Below, one piece after another: positions 34,553-48,420 of a stretch of 64,000 bases of DNA. The notes beneath the pieces are model-generated. The model ran no database searches, was not told the origin of the DNA, and saw only the letters and a list, made by a program, of their open reading frames with translations. The position numbers and the translations under genes are program-made. Source of the DNA: Cacajao melanocephalus (taxonomy: Eukaryota; Chordata; Mammalia; Primates; Pitheciidae); contig CAUYLG010038249.1 in assembly GCA_963573385.1 (NCBI GenBank), forward strand, positions 1 to 64,000, given 5' to 3'. Every line of letters starts with the position of its first letter. The first letter of the stretch is position 1.

Positions 34553-37500
34553 TGGGAAAGCTAAGATGACCGATTGGAAGCAGCTGTGGTCTGCAGTGCT
34601 CATGGAAATGAAAGGAGCAAGTGAATTTAGGATCTTCAACTTAAATATTTAGGTTCTCACATTGGGACTCACTAGAAAAACAGCTTGACCCATGGAGGGT
34701 GAAGAGAAGCAGGGTGGGGCGAGAGCCCACCCAAGAACAGCACTGAGCCAAGGGGAACCCCCACCCACAACCAAGGGAAGTGGTGAGTGATTGTGCAACT
34801 CTACCTGGGAAACCATGCTTCTCCCAAGGATCTTTGTAATCCATGAATTAGGAGATCCCTTTGTGAGCCCACACCCCCAGAGTTTTGAGTCTGACACATG
34901 GAGCTGTGTGGAGTTTTGGCAAAGTGGCTGCTCAGGAACACATAGAGACCCAGCAGTTTTGCATACTCTGGACCTGAGATCCATGGCAAAGCAGGAGATC
35001 CATCCGTGCATGTTCCTAGGAAAGGGGCTGAGTCCAGGGAGTCAAGTGGCATCATTCTGCAGGCCTCAATTATAAGCTTCATGGGTTGATTCCCACTGGC
35101 TTGAAATTCCAGCTGCCCAGCAGCAGCAGGCTAGAGTTTGCCTGAGTCAGAACTGAGTTTCTGGAGGAAGGGGTGGCCACCATCTCTGTGGTTCAGTAGA
35201 CTCAGTTGTTTCAGCCTGCCAGCTATGAGGAATAGAGGTGGATGAGTAGGGGTCCTCCATAGCGCAGCACAGCTGCCTTGCCAGATCGTGGCCAGACTGC
35301 TTCTTTAAGATCCCAATCCATTCTCCCTCACTGTGCAAGACCTCCCTGAGGGGGCTTCAGTCACTCTAGCAAAAGTTCTGCAGACAAAGCTCTGATCTTT
35401 CCTGGGATGAAGATCCTGGGGGGAAGGCCACCATCTCTGTGGTTTGGTAGACTCAGCCATTCCAGCCTATCAGATTAGGAGAATACAAAAGGTCCAGATG
35501 AGGAATGGTTCCCCTCAATGCAGTACACCTGTTCTACCAAAGGGCCGCCAGTCCGCTTCATTGGGCATGTCCCTGATCCTGTTCCTCCTGACTGGTTGAG
35601 ACCTCCCAGCAGAGGTCTGCCCCCACCTCTTACAGGCACATTTGGGCTGGCAACAGCCCTGTGATGCTTCCGGGACTGAGCTTCCAGAGTAAGGAATAGG
35701 CTGCCATCTTTGCTGTTTCGCAGCCGTCACTGGTGATGCTTCCAGGTACGAGAAACATCAAGGCAACTAGGGTCTGGAGTAGAACCCTAACAAACTTCAG
35801 CCCTGCAGTAGAGGGGCCTGACTATTAAAAGAAAAACAAACAAACAAAAATGACCTCACAAAAACTCCATTCAAAAGTCAGCAATCTCAAAGATGGAAGG
35901 TAGGTAAGCCCATAAAGATGAGAAAAAATCAATGCAAAAATGCTGAAAACTCAAAAAGCCACAGGGTCTTTTCTCCTGATGACCACAACCCCTCTCCAGC
36001 GAGGGCACAGAGCGGGGTTGAGGCTGAGATAACTGAATTGATATAAGTAGGCTTTAGAAGGTGGGTAATAACAAACTTTGCTGAGCTAAAGGAGTATATT
36101 GTAACCCAATGCAAAGAAGCTAAGAATCATGATAAAACAATACAGGAGCTGATAGCTGGAATAGAAGAGAAAAAAGAATGAAAAGGACCGAACAAAACTC
36201 CTGATAAATATGGGATTATGTAAAGCAACTGAACCTGTGACTGACTGGGGGACCTGAAAGAGTTGAGGAGAGTTGAAACAAGCTGGAAAACATACTTCAG
36301 AATATCATCCAGGAAAACTTCTTCAACCTAGCAAGACAGGACAATATTCAAATTCAGGAAATGCAGAGAACCCCAGGAAGATACTCCATGAGAAGATCAA
36401 CCCTAAGACACATAATCATCAGATTCTCCAAGGTTGAAAGAAAAGAAGTTAAGGGCAGCCAGAAAGTCCAGATTACCTATAAAAGGAAGCCTGTCAGACT
36501 AGCAGTGGACCTCTCAGTGTAAATCCTAAAAGCAAGAAGAGATTGGGGGTCAATATTCAACATTCTTAAAGAAAAGAATTTCTGAACCAGAATTTCATAA
36601 CTGGCCAAACTAAGCTTCATAAGTGAAGGAGAAATAAAATCTTTTTCAGACAAGCAAATGCTGAGAAAATTCATTACCACCTGTCCTGTCCTGCCTTGGA
36701 AGAGCTCCTGAAGAAAGCACTAAATTTGGAAAGGAAAAACCATTACCAGTCACTACAAAAACACACAGAAGTGCACAGACCAATAACACTATGAAACAAC
36801 CACATAAACAAGTCTGCGAAATAACCAGCTAGCATCATGATGACAGGATCAAATTCACACATAACAATACTAACCTTAAATGTAAATGGGCTAAATGCCT
36901 CAATTAAAAGACACAGAATAGGAAGCTGGACAAAGAGTCAAGACCCATCAGTATGTTATCTTCAGGAGACTCATCTCATGTGCAAAGACACACATAGGCT
37001 TGATATAAAGGGTTGGAGGAGAATTTACCAAGCAAATGGGAAGCAGAAAAAAGCAGAGATTGCAATAAGTTTCTGACAAAACAGACTTTAAACAACAACG
37101 ATCAAAAAAGACAAAGAAGGACATTACATAATGGTAAAGGGTTCAATTCAACAAGAAGAGCTAACTATCCTAAATGTAGGTGCACTCAATATGGGAGCAT
37201 CCTGATTCATAAAGTAAGTTCTTTTTAGAGACCTACAAAGAGATATAGATGATAATAGTGGGAGACTTCAACACCCCACTGTCCATATTAGATCATCAAG
37301 ACAGAAAATTAACAAAGATATTGAGGACCTGAACTTAGCTCTGGATCAAGTGGATCTCATAGATATCTACAGAACTCCTCACCCAATAACAACAGAATAT
37401 ACATTCTTCTCATTGCCACACAGCACTTACTCTAAAACTGATCACATAAGCGGAAGTAGAACACTCCTCAGGAAATGCAAAAGAACAGAAATCATAACAG

Positions 37501-40500
37501 TCTCTCAGACCACAGTGCAATCAAATAACTCAAGAATAAAAAATTCACTCAAAATCACACAACTACATGGAAATTGAACAACTTTCTCCTGAATGACTCC
37601 TGAGTAAATAATGAAATTAAGTCAGAAATCAAGTTATTTGAAACTAACGAGAACAAAGAGACAACATACCAGAATCTCTGGGATACAGCTAAAGTGGTGT
37701 TAAGAGGAAAATTTATAGCACTAAATGCTCACAACAAAAAGCTAAAAAGATTTCAAGTTAACAACCTAACAACTTAACTAAAAGAACTAGAGAACCAAGA
37801 GCAAACAAACCCCAAAGCTAGCAGAAGACAAAAAATAACCAAGAAATCCAGCTAAACTAAAGGAGATACACTAAAAACCCTTCAAAAATCAATGAATCCA
37901 GGAGCTGGTTTTTTGAAAAAAAATAATAAAATAAACTGCTACATAGGCTAATAAAGAATAAAAGAGAGAAGAATTAAATAAACACAATCAAAAATGATAA
38001 GGTGGATATCACCACTCACCCCAAAGATATACAAGCAACCATCAGAGAACACCATAAATACCTTCATGCACATAAACTAGCACATCTAGAAGAAATGGAT
38101 AAATTCCTGGAAACATACACCCTCACAAGACTGAAAAAGGAAGAAACTGAATCCCTGAATAGACCAACAATTAGTTCTAAAATTGAGGCAGTAATAAATA
38201 GCTTACCAAACAAAACAAAAGCCCAGGACCAGATAGATTCATAGCTGAATTCCACTAGAGGTACAAAGAAGAGCTGGTACCATTTCTGCTAAAACTATTC
38301 CAAACAATTTAAAATGAGGGACTCCTCCCTAACTCATTCTATGAGGCCAGCATCATCCTGATACCAAAACCTGGCAGAGATACAGCAAAACAAGAAAACT
38401 TCAGGCCAATAACTTTGATGAACATTAATGCAAAAATTCTCAATAAAATAATAGCAAGCCAAATCCAGCAGCACATCAAAAAGCTATCCACCATGATCAA
38501 GTTGGCTTCATTTCCAGGATGCAAGGTTGGTTTAGCATACACAGTCAATAAATGTGAGCCATCACATAAGCAGAACTAAAGACAAAACCATATGATTATA
38601 TCAATTTATGCAGAAAAGGCCTTTCATAAAATCTAACATCTCTCCATGTTATAAACTCTCAATAAGCTAGGTATTAAAGGCACATACCTCAAAATGATAA
38701 AGAGCCATATATGACAAACCCACAGCCAATATCATACTGAATGGATAAAAGCTGAAAACATCCCCTTGAAAACTGCCACAAGACAAGGATGCCCTCTGTC
38801 ACAACTCCTATTCAGCATAGTACTGAAAGTTCTGGCCAGGGCAATCAGGCAAGAGAAAGAAATAAAGTGTATTCACATAGGAAGAGAGGTGGTCAAGTTA
38901 TCTTTGTTTGCAGATGACATGATACTATATCTAGAAACCCATCATCTCAGCCCAAAATCTTCTTAAGCTGTTAAGCAATTTTAGCAAAGTCTCAGAATAG
39001 AAAATCAATGTGTAAAAATTGCTAGCATTCCTACACACCTATAACAGGCAAGCAGAGAGCCAAATCATGAATGAACTCCCATTCACAATGCTGCAGAAAG
39101 AATAAAATATCTAGGAATATAGCTACCAAGGGAAGTAAAGGATCTCTTCAAGAACTACAAATCACTGCTCAAAGAAATCAGAGAGGACACAAATGAAAAA
39201 CATTCCACACTCATTAATAGGAAGAATCAATATTGTAAAAATGGCCATACTGCCCAAAGAAATTTACAGATTCGATGCAATTTCCATTAAACTACCATTG
39301 ACATTCTTCACAGAATTAGAAAAGCTGTTTGAAAATTCATATGGAACTGAAAAAGAGCCCAAATAGCCAAGACAATTCTAAGCAAAAAGAACAAAGCTGG
39401 AGGCATCATGCTACTTGACTTCAAACTATACTACAAGGCTACAGAAATCAAAACAGCATGGTATTGGTACAAAAGCAGACACATAGACCAATGGAACAGA
39501 ATAGAGAAGTCAGAAATAAGATGAGACACCTACGATCATCTGATTTTTGATAAAGCTCACCAAAAAAGCAATGGGGAAAGGACCCCCTATTTAATAAATG
39601 TTTCTGTGGGAACTGGTTAGCCATATACAGAAAATTGAAACTGAACTCCTTCCTTAAACCATATACAAAAATTAACTCTAGATGGATTAAAGACTTAAAT
39701 GTAAAACCCAAAACTGTAAAAACCTAGAAGAAAATCTTGGCAATACCATTCAGGATATAGGCACAACGCAGAGATTTCATAATGAAAATGCCAAAAGCAA
39801 TTGCAACAAAAGCAAAAATTGACAAATTGGATCTAATTAAACTAAAGAGCTCCTGCACAGAAAAGAAAATATCATCAGACTGAACAGACAGCCTATAGAA
39901 TGGGAGAAAATTTTTGCACTCTATCCATCTGACAAAGGTCTAATATCCAGAGTATACAAGGAACTTAAATAAATTTATAAAAAACAAAGCAAAACAAAAC
40001 CACACACAACCCCATTAAAAAGTGAGCAAAGGACATGAACAGACACTGCTCAAAAGAAGACATACACACAGCCAACAAACATAAGAAAAAAAAGCTCAAC
40101 ATCACTGATCATTAAAGAAATACAAATAAAAACCACAATGAGATACCATCTCATGCTAGTCAGAATGGCTATTACTAAAAAGTAAAAAGCAACAGATGTT
40201 GGCAGGGTTGTGTAGAGAAAAGAATGCTTTTACACTGTTGGTGGGAGTGTAAGTTAGTTTAACCACTGTGGAAGATAGTGCAGTGATTCCTCAAAGACCT
40301 AGAGGCAGAAATACCATTTTACCCAGCAATTTCATTACTGCGTATATACCAAAAGGAATAGAAATTATTATATTATAAAGATACATGCATGTGTATATTC
40401 ATTGCAGCATTATTCACAATAGCAAAGTCATGGAATCAACCTAAATGTCCATCAATGATAGACTGGATAAAGAAAATGTGGCACACATAAACCATGGAAT

Positions 40501-40870
40501 TACTATGTAGCCATAAAAATGAATAAGATCATGTCTTTTTGCAGGGGCACATACAGAGTTGGAAGTCATTATCCTCAGCAAACTAATGCAGGAACAGAAA
40601 ACCAAACACCTCATGTTCTCACTTATAAGTGGGAGCTGAACGATGAGAACACAAGGACACACGGGGGGAACAACACACACTGGGACCTGTTGGAGGTAGG
40701 GGTTGGGGGAGGAAGAGCATCAGGAAGAATAGCTAATGGATGCTGGGCTTAATACCTAGGTGATGGGATGATCTGCACAGCAAACCACCATGGCACATGT
40801 CTACCTATATAATGAACCTGCACATCTGGCACATGTACCCCTGAACTTAAACTAAAAGTTGAAAAAAAAT
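34553..40870 (+). mobile_element. Near-full-length, decayed primate L1
   Basis: A 5' UTR starts near 34553 (ctaagatgaccgattggaag). Remnants of ORF1 (about 35880-36790) include 'cctagcaagacaggacaata' and 'aagtgaaggagaaataaaat'. ORF2 begins at 36837-36840 (MTGSNSHITILTLNVNGLNA, endonuclease) and keeps the reverse-transcriptase FADD motif at 38907-38918 in a fragment. The 3' UTR ends with 'cacatgtacccctgaactta' and an A-tail near 40869. Many stops and frameshifts split both frames, so it cannot move itself. Length about 6.3 kb matches a complete element. Confidence 0.93.
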
Positions 40871-42739
40871 GTGGTATCTAACTTTGAAATTTCAGAATTT
40901 TTTTAAAGGTTCTTTAAAAAGATTTGAATGTTCTATTATGTTCCACTGAAATAAAAGAATTAGGTTTTTTAGATCAGTTTCTAAATCAACTGGAAATAAC
41001 CAGATCTGTTTTCACACATCTGTAAACCAATAAACAAACAAATTCAGAACAATGAAATAACCAGGTTATTTAACATATGCAGGTTTGTCCACACGGTCTG
41101 GATTCTGTTTTTCTGCAGAACTGTTTTCTCCTTGATCATCTAGTGATTTCTGGTATAGTGGATTCTTTTTTTCTTACTAACAGATGTGGTATTAATGAAC
41201 TCAGGAATAACTTGGATTATTTGGATTAAAGCTTATTTATCTCCTTCTCTAATTATATTTTGAGAAGGTGGCATGGGGTCACTAAATGTGTTTTTCCTAA
41301 TAGTACATTATCTCTCTCCTCCAGAATATCTCCTCAGTGTGACTTTTTTGGGGGGGGGTTGGAGGTGGTGCTGAGGAGGTAGCACTTAGAGGGAAAAGCT
41401 CTACCAAGTGGTTACTTACTCCCTTATTTTCAGTGTGTGGGCTACATGCCTCCCTCTGCTCATCCTGCCAAATTCTGCGCAGAGCTCTTTGATCTCTTCT
41501 TGCTGCCTTATATGGGTGTGGGAAGGATGAATTAATTAACACATAAAGAGCTTTGAAGATGAAAGTACTTTGTTAGTGCCACCACATTTCTAGGCTTCTC
41601 CCTGTCTCTAGATTTTACTGTCATGGTCCTCCCTACCTTCCACCCCCAGGCAGAGACTCTGTTTGAACTTGTAGGGATAGTTCACTGGACTTCTAAAGCA
41701 ACAGGCCTAGGTTTTGCAGTGAAGAATGAAACAGATCCAGTGGAAGTAAGTCATTTTCCTGGACTTGCCAAAATATAGCCAGCCCATTTGAGGTTAAACT
41801 TCTTACTTAACTTTAGATATATTTTTGAGGAGAGGAGCATTGCAGATGTGTAATAGATTTACACTCCAAACTTTTGTATAACCCAGAAGGACTTTTCCAT
41901 CATAAGAAAGTGTTGAAGTCAGTCATTTTCAGTAACAACTACTCACTGTCTCCACCCTGGCTGACCAGAACCCTGGCCTCAGTCACTGTCTCCTGAGATT
42001 GGCAATTCTCACTGTGAATCTAGCCACACTTTTCTGTCTCACTGGAATCTCACATCTTTATAATATCTCTGCTTACTTCTTATTTAAACCACATAGAGAA
42101 AATTACTGTGTCAACATTTTTCCAATTTGAATGCCTGTTCTTATACCATCACTCTACCCAGACAGTGGATTGATCACTGATGGGCTCTGGAATGTCCATT
42201 TGGTTGACACAAAGATGTGGCCATAGACTCCACCGAGGATTCTCAGGTGAGCATGGCTCTTCTATGACAGCACCATGAAGTCTCCCTCCTTCCCCCTCAT
42301 GCAAGTAAGCACTCAGACCAGTCTCAAGGCCTTAGTGATCTATTACTGTCCTGATCTGTCACTGCTCTTTTGGATTGACCTGAAATGGCTTCTTTAAGTG
42401 AAAGGATAGGGTATCTTTTGTGAAAATTGCAAAGATAGGTAGAATCCAAACTAAATAAAGGCTGTATTTCTTCATTTTCAGAGACAGTGGTGATGATTTG
42501 TAAATAGATGGTTTAGCTAAATAAAGTATTGCTTTAGTGCATTCTACCTTTATGAAAATGACTCCTTAGTTTGGCATTGCTAAGTGAGTGCTCAAATTTG
42601 AGATTTTTTTGCCTGTTTTATTTGCTCTGAAATTTTGTTCAGAAAGAAACAATTGATTTTTTACATCTTTACATCATTCCTTATATTTCCTTCTGTTTTC
42701 TTTCTTGATTTAGAGTAACTTCATAGAATAATTATTATG
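40871..42739. other. Unique AT-rich sequence
   Basis: No gene or clear repeat seen; G-run near 41350. Confidence 0.5.
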
Positions 42740-42970
42740 ATCATTAGTATTTACAGAGCACCTGTAACATGCCAGGCATATACTAGATGCTTTTCTTCCA
42801 GTATTTTATTTAATTCTCATTACTGTTATCTGAAGCACATTTGACTAGTTCCATTTTGTAGGTGGGAAAAATGAAGGCTTAGAGAATTGCTAACTTACCC
42901 AAGGTCATGGAGTTTGTAAGTGGCAAAACTGAAATCTAAACCCAGGCTAGAGTAAATCCAGCGTGCATGC
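42740..42970 (+). mobile_element. MIR element
   Basis: 'tttacagagcacctgtaaca', 'catgccaggcatatactag', 'cttacccaaggtcatggag', 'aactgaaatctaaacccagg': well-preserved MIR. Confidence 0.88.
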
Positions 42971-43179
42971 CTAGAGTCCATGTTCCAGCTAATATATTTA
43001 CCCTCTCAAATACTATGTTTACTGTAGCAGTAGAAAATGTATTCTCCTCTGATGCATAAAATGCAGGAAGGACTTTAAAATCCACTCCAAAGAGTCATCT
43101 AGCATAGTGGAAATTCTTCAAGATTTTTCTAGCTGATTTTCTAGTCTGTTTGGATTACACTGAGTACTGGCTAGGGTGA

Positions 43180-43270
43180 TACTGAAGAAGCTTCTTAACC
43201 CCATTTGAGGTTCAATATCTCCATTTCTAAAATGGGGGTAATAACCAGCACATGGGAATTTTGCTATGTG
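43180..43270 (+). mobile_element. MIR fragment
   Basis: 'cttcttaaccccatttgagg' and 'atctccatttctaaaatggg' match the MIR core. Confidence 0.75.
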
Positions 43271-44814
43271 ATTTATACATGCAATGGAATGGTTAATGGT
43301 GAATTGCTATGTCAATGTGGTTAGCAAGCAACTGTGTTATTCTTGATGAGAGATTATGAAACTCTGAACTAAAGACACCTGAAAGGAGGCAACATATATG
43401 AGAGAAACTCCTTGGAAAAGGGACCTGAATGTAAGAGAGGACTTCAACAGGAAGCATCACTGGGAGGCAATTTAACTGAGGCAAGAATCACAGGACAAGG
43501 GACAGGGGAGGGGGTGAAGACTTCAGTTTGGAACATTTGGGTCTGAGGTGATGGGGGAGAATTTCTGTGTAGATATGTTTACTAGGACTTTGCCAAAGAA
43601 TGCACTTCTCCTCAAATTCTTGCTCCATTCAACTCTTGGTGAAACTCAACCCAAAACACCAAGTAACCCAATCAATACCTCCACCTTGCTCTTGAGTTGA
43701 TAAGACATGCTCAAGATTTCGCTTGATATTGGTCTGAGCAGTGTTCATTCACTGGCACCAGCATTAAATCATTCCATAGCTAAGAAGTTTAGTCAAAAGG
43801 AGATAAGATAGTGTTAAAGTTGTAGGTTTAGGTGCCAAAAGTAGAAAGCAGATATTTTGAGATAGCCAAGTGGATGAGATTGTTAAGGGGGAGAATACGA
43901 AGTCAGAAGCAAATTCTAGAGTCTTGTGAAAGCCTACATTTAAAGAACAGGGATTTAAAGGAAATCCAGAGAAGAGAAAAGGAAAAGAAAAACTAGGGAA
44001 TGAATTTCAGAACAAAGAAGGGAGAAGAGATTTCAAGTAAAGGTTGACATCAGCGCTGGGTTCTATAGGGATGACAAGGATCAAGGAACTGTGGATTGCA
44101 ATTATGAGATTGTTGAAAACTTCGTAGAAAAGAATTTCTAAAGAATAGTGCGGGCTGAAGCCACATGTCACAGGGCTGTGATCTGATTTAGTGTTGAAAT
44201 GCTGAAGCCAGGGAATGAGCTCTACTCAGTCCAATCTCAGGTAAAATCTTGGGCGTATATTACCCACTCAGGAGCAGGAGGGGCTGCTTAGTTGGGTTAC
44301 TTGGTGTCTTGGGTTGAGTCCCACCAAAAGCTGACTCCAGTCAAGGATTTGATGAGGAGCAGTTTATTTGGAAAGTGATGCCAGGAAGAACCAAGGAGGA
44401 ACAGGGACTTGAGAAGGAAAAAAGAGAAGGGAAAAAAAAAATACAGGATGTTAATCATTAAGTTGATATGGGCAATTGGGACTAGTATCTGCTGGGGACA
44501 TCTTGGAGACAATGTAAAATGTGCCTTGGACATGAGCTCTTTGAGCAGTAAGGTAACTGAAAGTCTTTGTTCTCTAATTCTTACTTGTATTGACTGAAAG
44601 TTGTTCTGAGTGTCAACCCCTGGCCCCTCTGAAAACTAGCCTGTGTCTGCAGAGTGAGGAAAAAAAAATAAAGCAAACCTGAGATAGGATCACACATGCA
44701 TGCAGTACAAAACTGTTAGTGTTTGTGGTGAGTGCAAGGGAAGTGGCCAGGGTCTGCTATAATTAGAGATGGAAACAAGCAAGGTGGAGACTAAGAAAAG
44801 GAAAGGAGTGAGAG
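43271..44814. other. Unique sequence
   Basis: No gene recognised. A purine-rich stretch lies at 43,975-44,035 and another near 44,410-44,440. Confidence 0.5.
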
Positions 44815-45005
44815 ATTAACATTTACTGAGTGCGCAATACGCGCGGGACACTGCATACATTAGCATGTGTGTGTATTTCAGTGTCATGTCATCCTCACAA
44901 TTTTCATTTGAAGAAACTGAAATTCAGAGAGATTAAGTAACTTTGCAGTGAGCAACAGAGACCCAGTTCTTTCTTAGATCATCTAAAGATCAAGCTACTC
45001 CACCA
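44815..45005 (+). mobile_element. MIR element
   Basis: 'aacatttactgagtgcgcaa' through 'gaagaaactgaaattcagag' and 'gagacccagttc'. Confidence 0.8.
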
Positions 45006-46080
45006 TTCAGCAAGTAAATGTGGGGTGTTAATGTGGGCATAGTTGAAGTAGTGGCCTGTGGTGTGTTTGGACAGATCATCTCATTGGAATGGTGCTCTTT
45101 GTTTCTGAATTTGTGCTTTCATTCCTTCCCTCATTTGGAAGGAGTAATTAATAGTTTGGTTTTAAAAAGATCCCCTATGGGTTTACGGGCTGCACATGAA
45201 AATCAAAATAACTAAAAGAATAATGAAATTGTGTTAACAAAGGATGTTATTATCTCTTCTAATTATTTATGTTGTTAGAAAGTTGAACATAAGATTTGCT
45301 GTGATGATCCTGGAATGCCAAAGATAGAAATTACTTGTCTATGTGCTCATCCTGTCCCACTTTGGTGTCCGTCTCTCCCCTTTTCTTATATTCTCCCTGG
45401 AGCTGCATTCTTCTTGTCTCCTACCTGGGCTCCAGATTTCTTTCCCACCCTGCCCATCTGCCTTAGGGATCTGACTGATAACCCTCTGATTCACTTTGTC
45501 CTTCATGGTTGAAACCTCCGGTTTCTCTTCCCACTCATCTTTTCACTCCTTTTGGTTAAAAATCTCCTTCTTTATCTCCTCAATTAATCATGCAATGCAG
45601 GCAGTTGTGTTGTTTCTGGCTTTCTTCTGCTTCCCTTGGTACCTCTCTCTTGGGTCCTAACCTTCAGACTCTTGGCAACAACCCCAGCTAATCTGATAAA
45701 GATCATTCTGGTGAATGCTCTCTTCAGGGAAGACCAGAGCAGCAGGGGGCCCTCCAAGCAAGCCCCTCCTTCCTAGGCAGAGTCTGTCTATGAGTTGTGT
45801 TTTTTGTTCATGATTTTCCAGCTTTTGTTTCATGTTTTAAAAATGTAAGATATAAACATGACAGCAAAGAAGCTTCTGAAAAAAAGAATAGAAATAAGCA
45901 CACTAATGCATTGCACCACCCTGACAATAGCTGCTTACTTTCTGCTTATTGCTTGCAGGTCCTCATTCTAGTGTGTAGTTACGATTTCTGCATTTTAAAG
46001 TTAATATTATTTCAAGGTCACTTAACATCTATTTCTAAACAAACATCATAATTATCTATTTTAATGACCCATTAATATTT
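45006..46080. other. Unique AT-rich sequence
   Basis: No gene recognised. Confidence 0.5.
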
Positions 46081-46274
46081 CACTGTGTTGGTGGCATCAG
46101 GTTTAACAATTCTCTTCATGAAAATAGGTTTTTAATTCTCCAGGATAAATGCCCAAGGGTGCAATTGTTGGGCTGCATGATAAATCTATTTTTAGTTCTA
46201 AAGGAAACTGGCAAACTATTTTCCAGAGGGGTTGTACTGTTTCACATTCCCACTGGCAATGCATGAGGGATCCA
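46081..46274 (-). mobile_element. Ancient L1 fragment, left block
   Basis: 'aactggcaaactattttcca' and 'ttcacattcccactggcaat' are the reverse complement of L1 ORF2/3' sequence; it continues beyond the LTR at about 46929. Confidence 0.75.
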
Positions 46275-46928
46275 GTTGTGTCAGAGGTGTCTGAACCAGA
46301 GTGATTCCATTTTGAAGAGTGGTTGAGTACAATAAGGCTAAGTCTTACTGGGCTGCATTCCCAGGAGGTTAGGCATTCTAAGTTGCAGGATGAGATCTGA
46401 GGTCAGCACAAGATACAGGTCACAAAGACCTTGCTGATTAAAAAAAAAAAAAAAAAAAAAAAAAGCATGCATGAAGAAGCCAGTCAGAACCCAGCAAGAC
46501 CAAGATGGTGACAAAAGCGACCTCTGGGGGTCCTCACTGCTCATTATACAGTAATCATAAAGCATTAGCATGCTGAAAAACACTCTCGCCAGCACCACGA
46601 CAATTTATAGATGCCATGGGAATGTCAGGAAGTTACCCTATATGGTCTAAAAAGGGGAGGAACCCTCAGGTTCAGGAATTGCCCACTCTTTTCCCTGAAA
46701 ACTCATAGATAATCCACCACTTGTTTAGCATATAATTGAGAAATAACTATAGGTATCCTTGGCTGAACACTCAGTGTCGCTGCTCTGCCTATGGAGTAGC
46801 CATTCTTTGTTCCTCTGCTTTCTTAATAAACTTGCTTTCACTTTACTCTATGGCTTTGCCTCAAATTCTTTCTTGTGTGAAATCCAAGAACCCTCTTGGG
46901 GTCTGGACTGAGACCTCTTTCTGGTAAC
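46275..46928 (+). mobile_element. Solitary ERV LTR inserted in an L1
   Basis: About 650 bp with TG..CA ends: starts tgtgtcagaggtgtctgaac and ends with a typical LTR tail 'ggactgagacctctttctgg' then taaca. Contains an AATAAA signal (cttaataaac near 46820) and a 25-nt A-run at about 46440-46464. No internal viral genes flank it. Gammaretrovirus-like (ERV1) type; family not assigned. Confidence 0.8.
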
Positions 46929-47640
46929 AATTTCTCTATATTCTCATCAGCATTTGGTATTTGTACTAGTTGCTATTTTTTATTTTTATTCATTCTAATG
47001 GGCTTGTCCGTAACAGTCTCAGATGAAGTTTGTTGTTCATCCAAATTATTAATAGTGCTTCTTCCACTCTTAAAGTTGCCAGTTTCCTCAATACAGTATA
47101 TGGTCATCACACTAGAGCACATTATATACGTGGCCACCTACTTTGCCTATACCCGCTACAGTTACATGTCTTTGTGGTTTTAATGTGCATTTCCCTGATG
47201 GCTAATGATGTTGGACATATTTTCAGGTGCTTACTTGTCATCTGTGTATCCTCTTCAGTGAACTGTTTTTTTGCCCACTTTTAAAATTGGATTATTGTTT
47301 TTTAATGTTGAGTTTTGAGAGTTTTTACAATATAATTTGTTTGTGTGATATGTAATTTGCATATATTTCTTCCATTCTGTAATGTGTCATTTCACTATCT
47401 TAAACATACTCTTTCGCAGAGCAAAAATTTACCCTTTTTTCTCTTTTATTGGTCATGATTTTGATGTCAAATCTAAGAACTCCTTTTCTAGTTCTAAATC
47501 TGGAAGATGTTCTCCTGTTTTTTTTTTCTAAAAGTTTTATAATTTATATTATACATCTTAGCCTATGATCTATTTGGAGTTAATTTTTGTACATGGTATA
47601 AGGTTTAGGTAAAGATTCATGTAGCTTTTAAAAAATTTAG
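46929..47640 (-). mobile_element. Ancient L1 fragment, right block
   Basis: Continues the L1 begun at 46081: 'gtgcatttccctgatggcta', 'ctttcgcagagcaaaaattt', 'tttattggtcatgattttg'. Contains a foreign block at about 47005-47165. Confidence 0.75.
47005..47165 (+). repeat. Unassigned repeat inside L1, related to 47930-48040
   Basis: Not L1; its stretch 'ccagtttcctcaatacag..tatatggtcatc..cacattatata' resembles a second copy about 0.9 kb downstream. Confidence 0.55.
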
Positions 47641-47929
47641 TGGAATCTCACTTAGAATAGGAGTAGGATTAATAAAGTAGAGGTATATGGGATTTTTTAA
47701 ACATGGATTTTATTTCTAATTTAAGGGAGGACTATGATATTGGGAATCTCAAGTACTGGGAAATTCAAACTCAGTATGAGGAAAGAGGACAACCTCAGCT
47801 CCATAGTAAGTGAGATATTTACAGGGCAGATGGGAGTCCTGTATTACCCCATAGAGAGTGCAGACAACACATCCTGGATTGGCCTTGCACAATCCCAGAT
47901 CACAATTGTTCCACTGAAATTATTCATAG

Positions 47930-48045
47930 TGCCCCTTTGTCTTTCCCCTGTCAAAGGGTCCTGATTTCTTCAGTACATAATATGGTCACCCACTGGATCA
48001 CATTATGTAAGAGGCCACCTTCTTTACCTATGCCTGTCTGCTTTT
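47930..48045 (+). repeat. Unassigned repeat, second copy
   Basis: 'cctgatttcttcagtacataatatggtcaccc..cacattatgtaagaggccacc' aligns with 47060-47150. Confidence 0.55.
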
Positions 48046-48179
48046 TCCATGTCCCTATCCTAAAAGAAATACCACAGACCCCCAAATTTTATGAAATTAT
48101 CTAAGAGATTAATTTGGTGCTTTAATTTCAGAAAAGTATAGAAATGTCTTGCTGGAAGGGATCTCAGGGATGCTTCAGA

Positions 48180-48420
48180 CTAGCTAACATGTATCTAGCC
48201 CTTACTATGCATCAGGCGCTGTTCTAAGAATTTTATGTGCAATGGTCAATTCTCACTGAAACCCTGAAAGGAAGTTTTATCATTTACATTTCACAGACAA
48301 AGCTACTAGGGGAATACAGAGGCTAAGCGACATGCTAAGGTTTTGTGGCTGGGGATTAGAAAGTCATGAATCAATCCAGGCAAAGTGGCTCCAAGGACTA
48401 TGCTTAACCACTGTCCAGTC
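48180..48420 (+). mobile_element. MIR element
   Basis: 'atgtatctagcccttactat', 'atcaggcgctgttctaagaa', 'tttcacagacaaagctac' and 'ggctaagcgacatgctaagg'. Confidence 0.85.

Noticed and set aside
36000..40000. Several 60-90 codon frames resembling nuclease/reverse transcriptase pieces
   Set aside because: They are fragments of the decayed L1 ORF1/ORF2, not independent genes.
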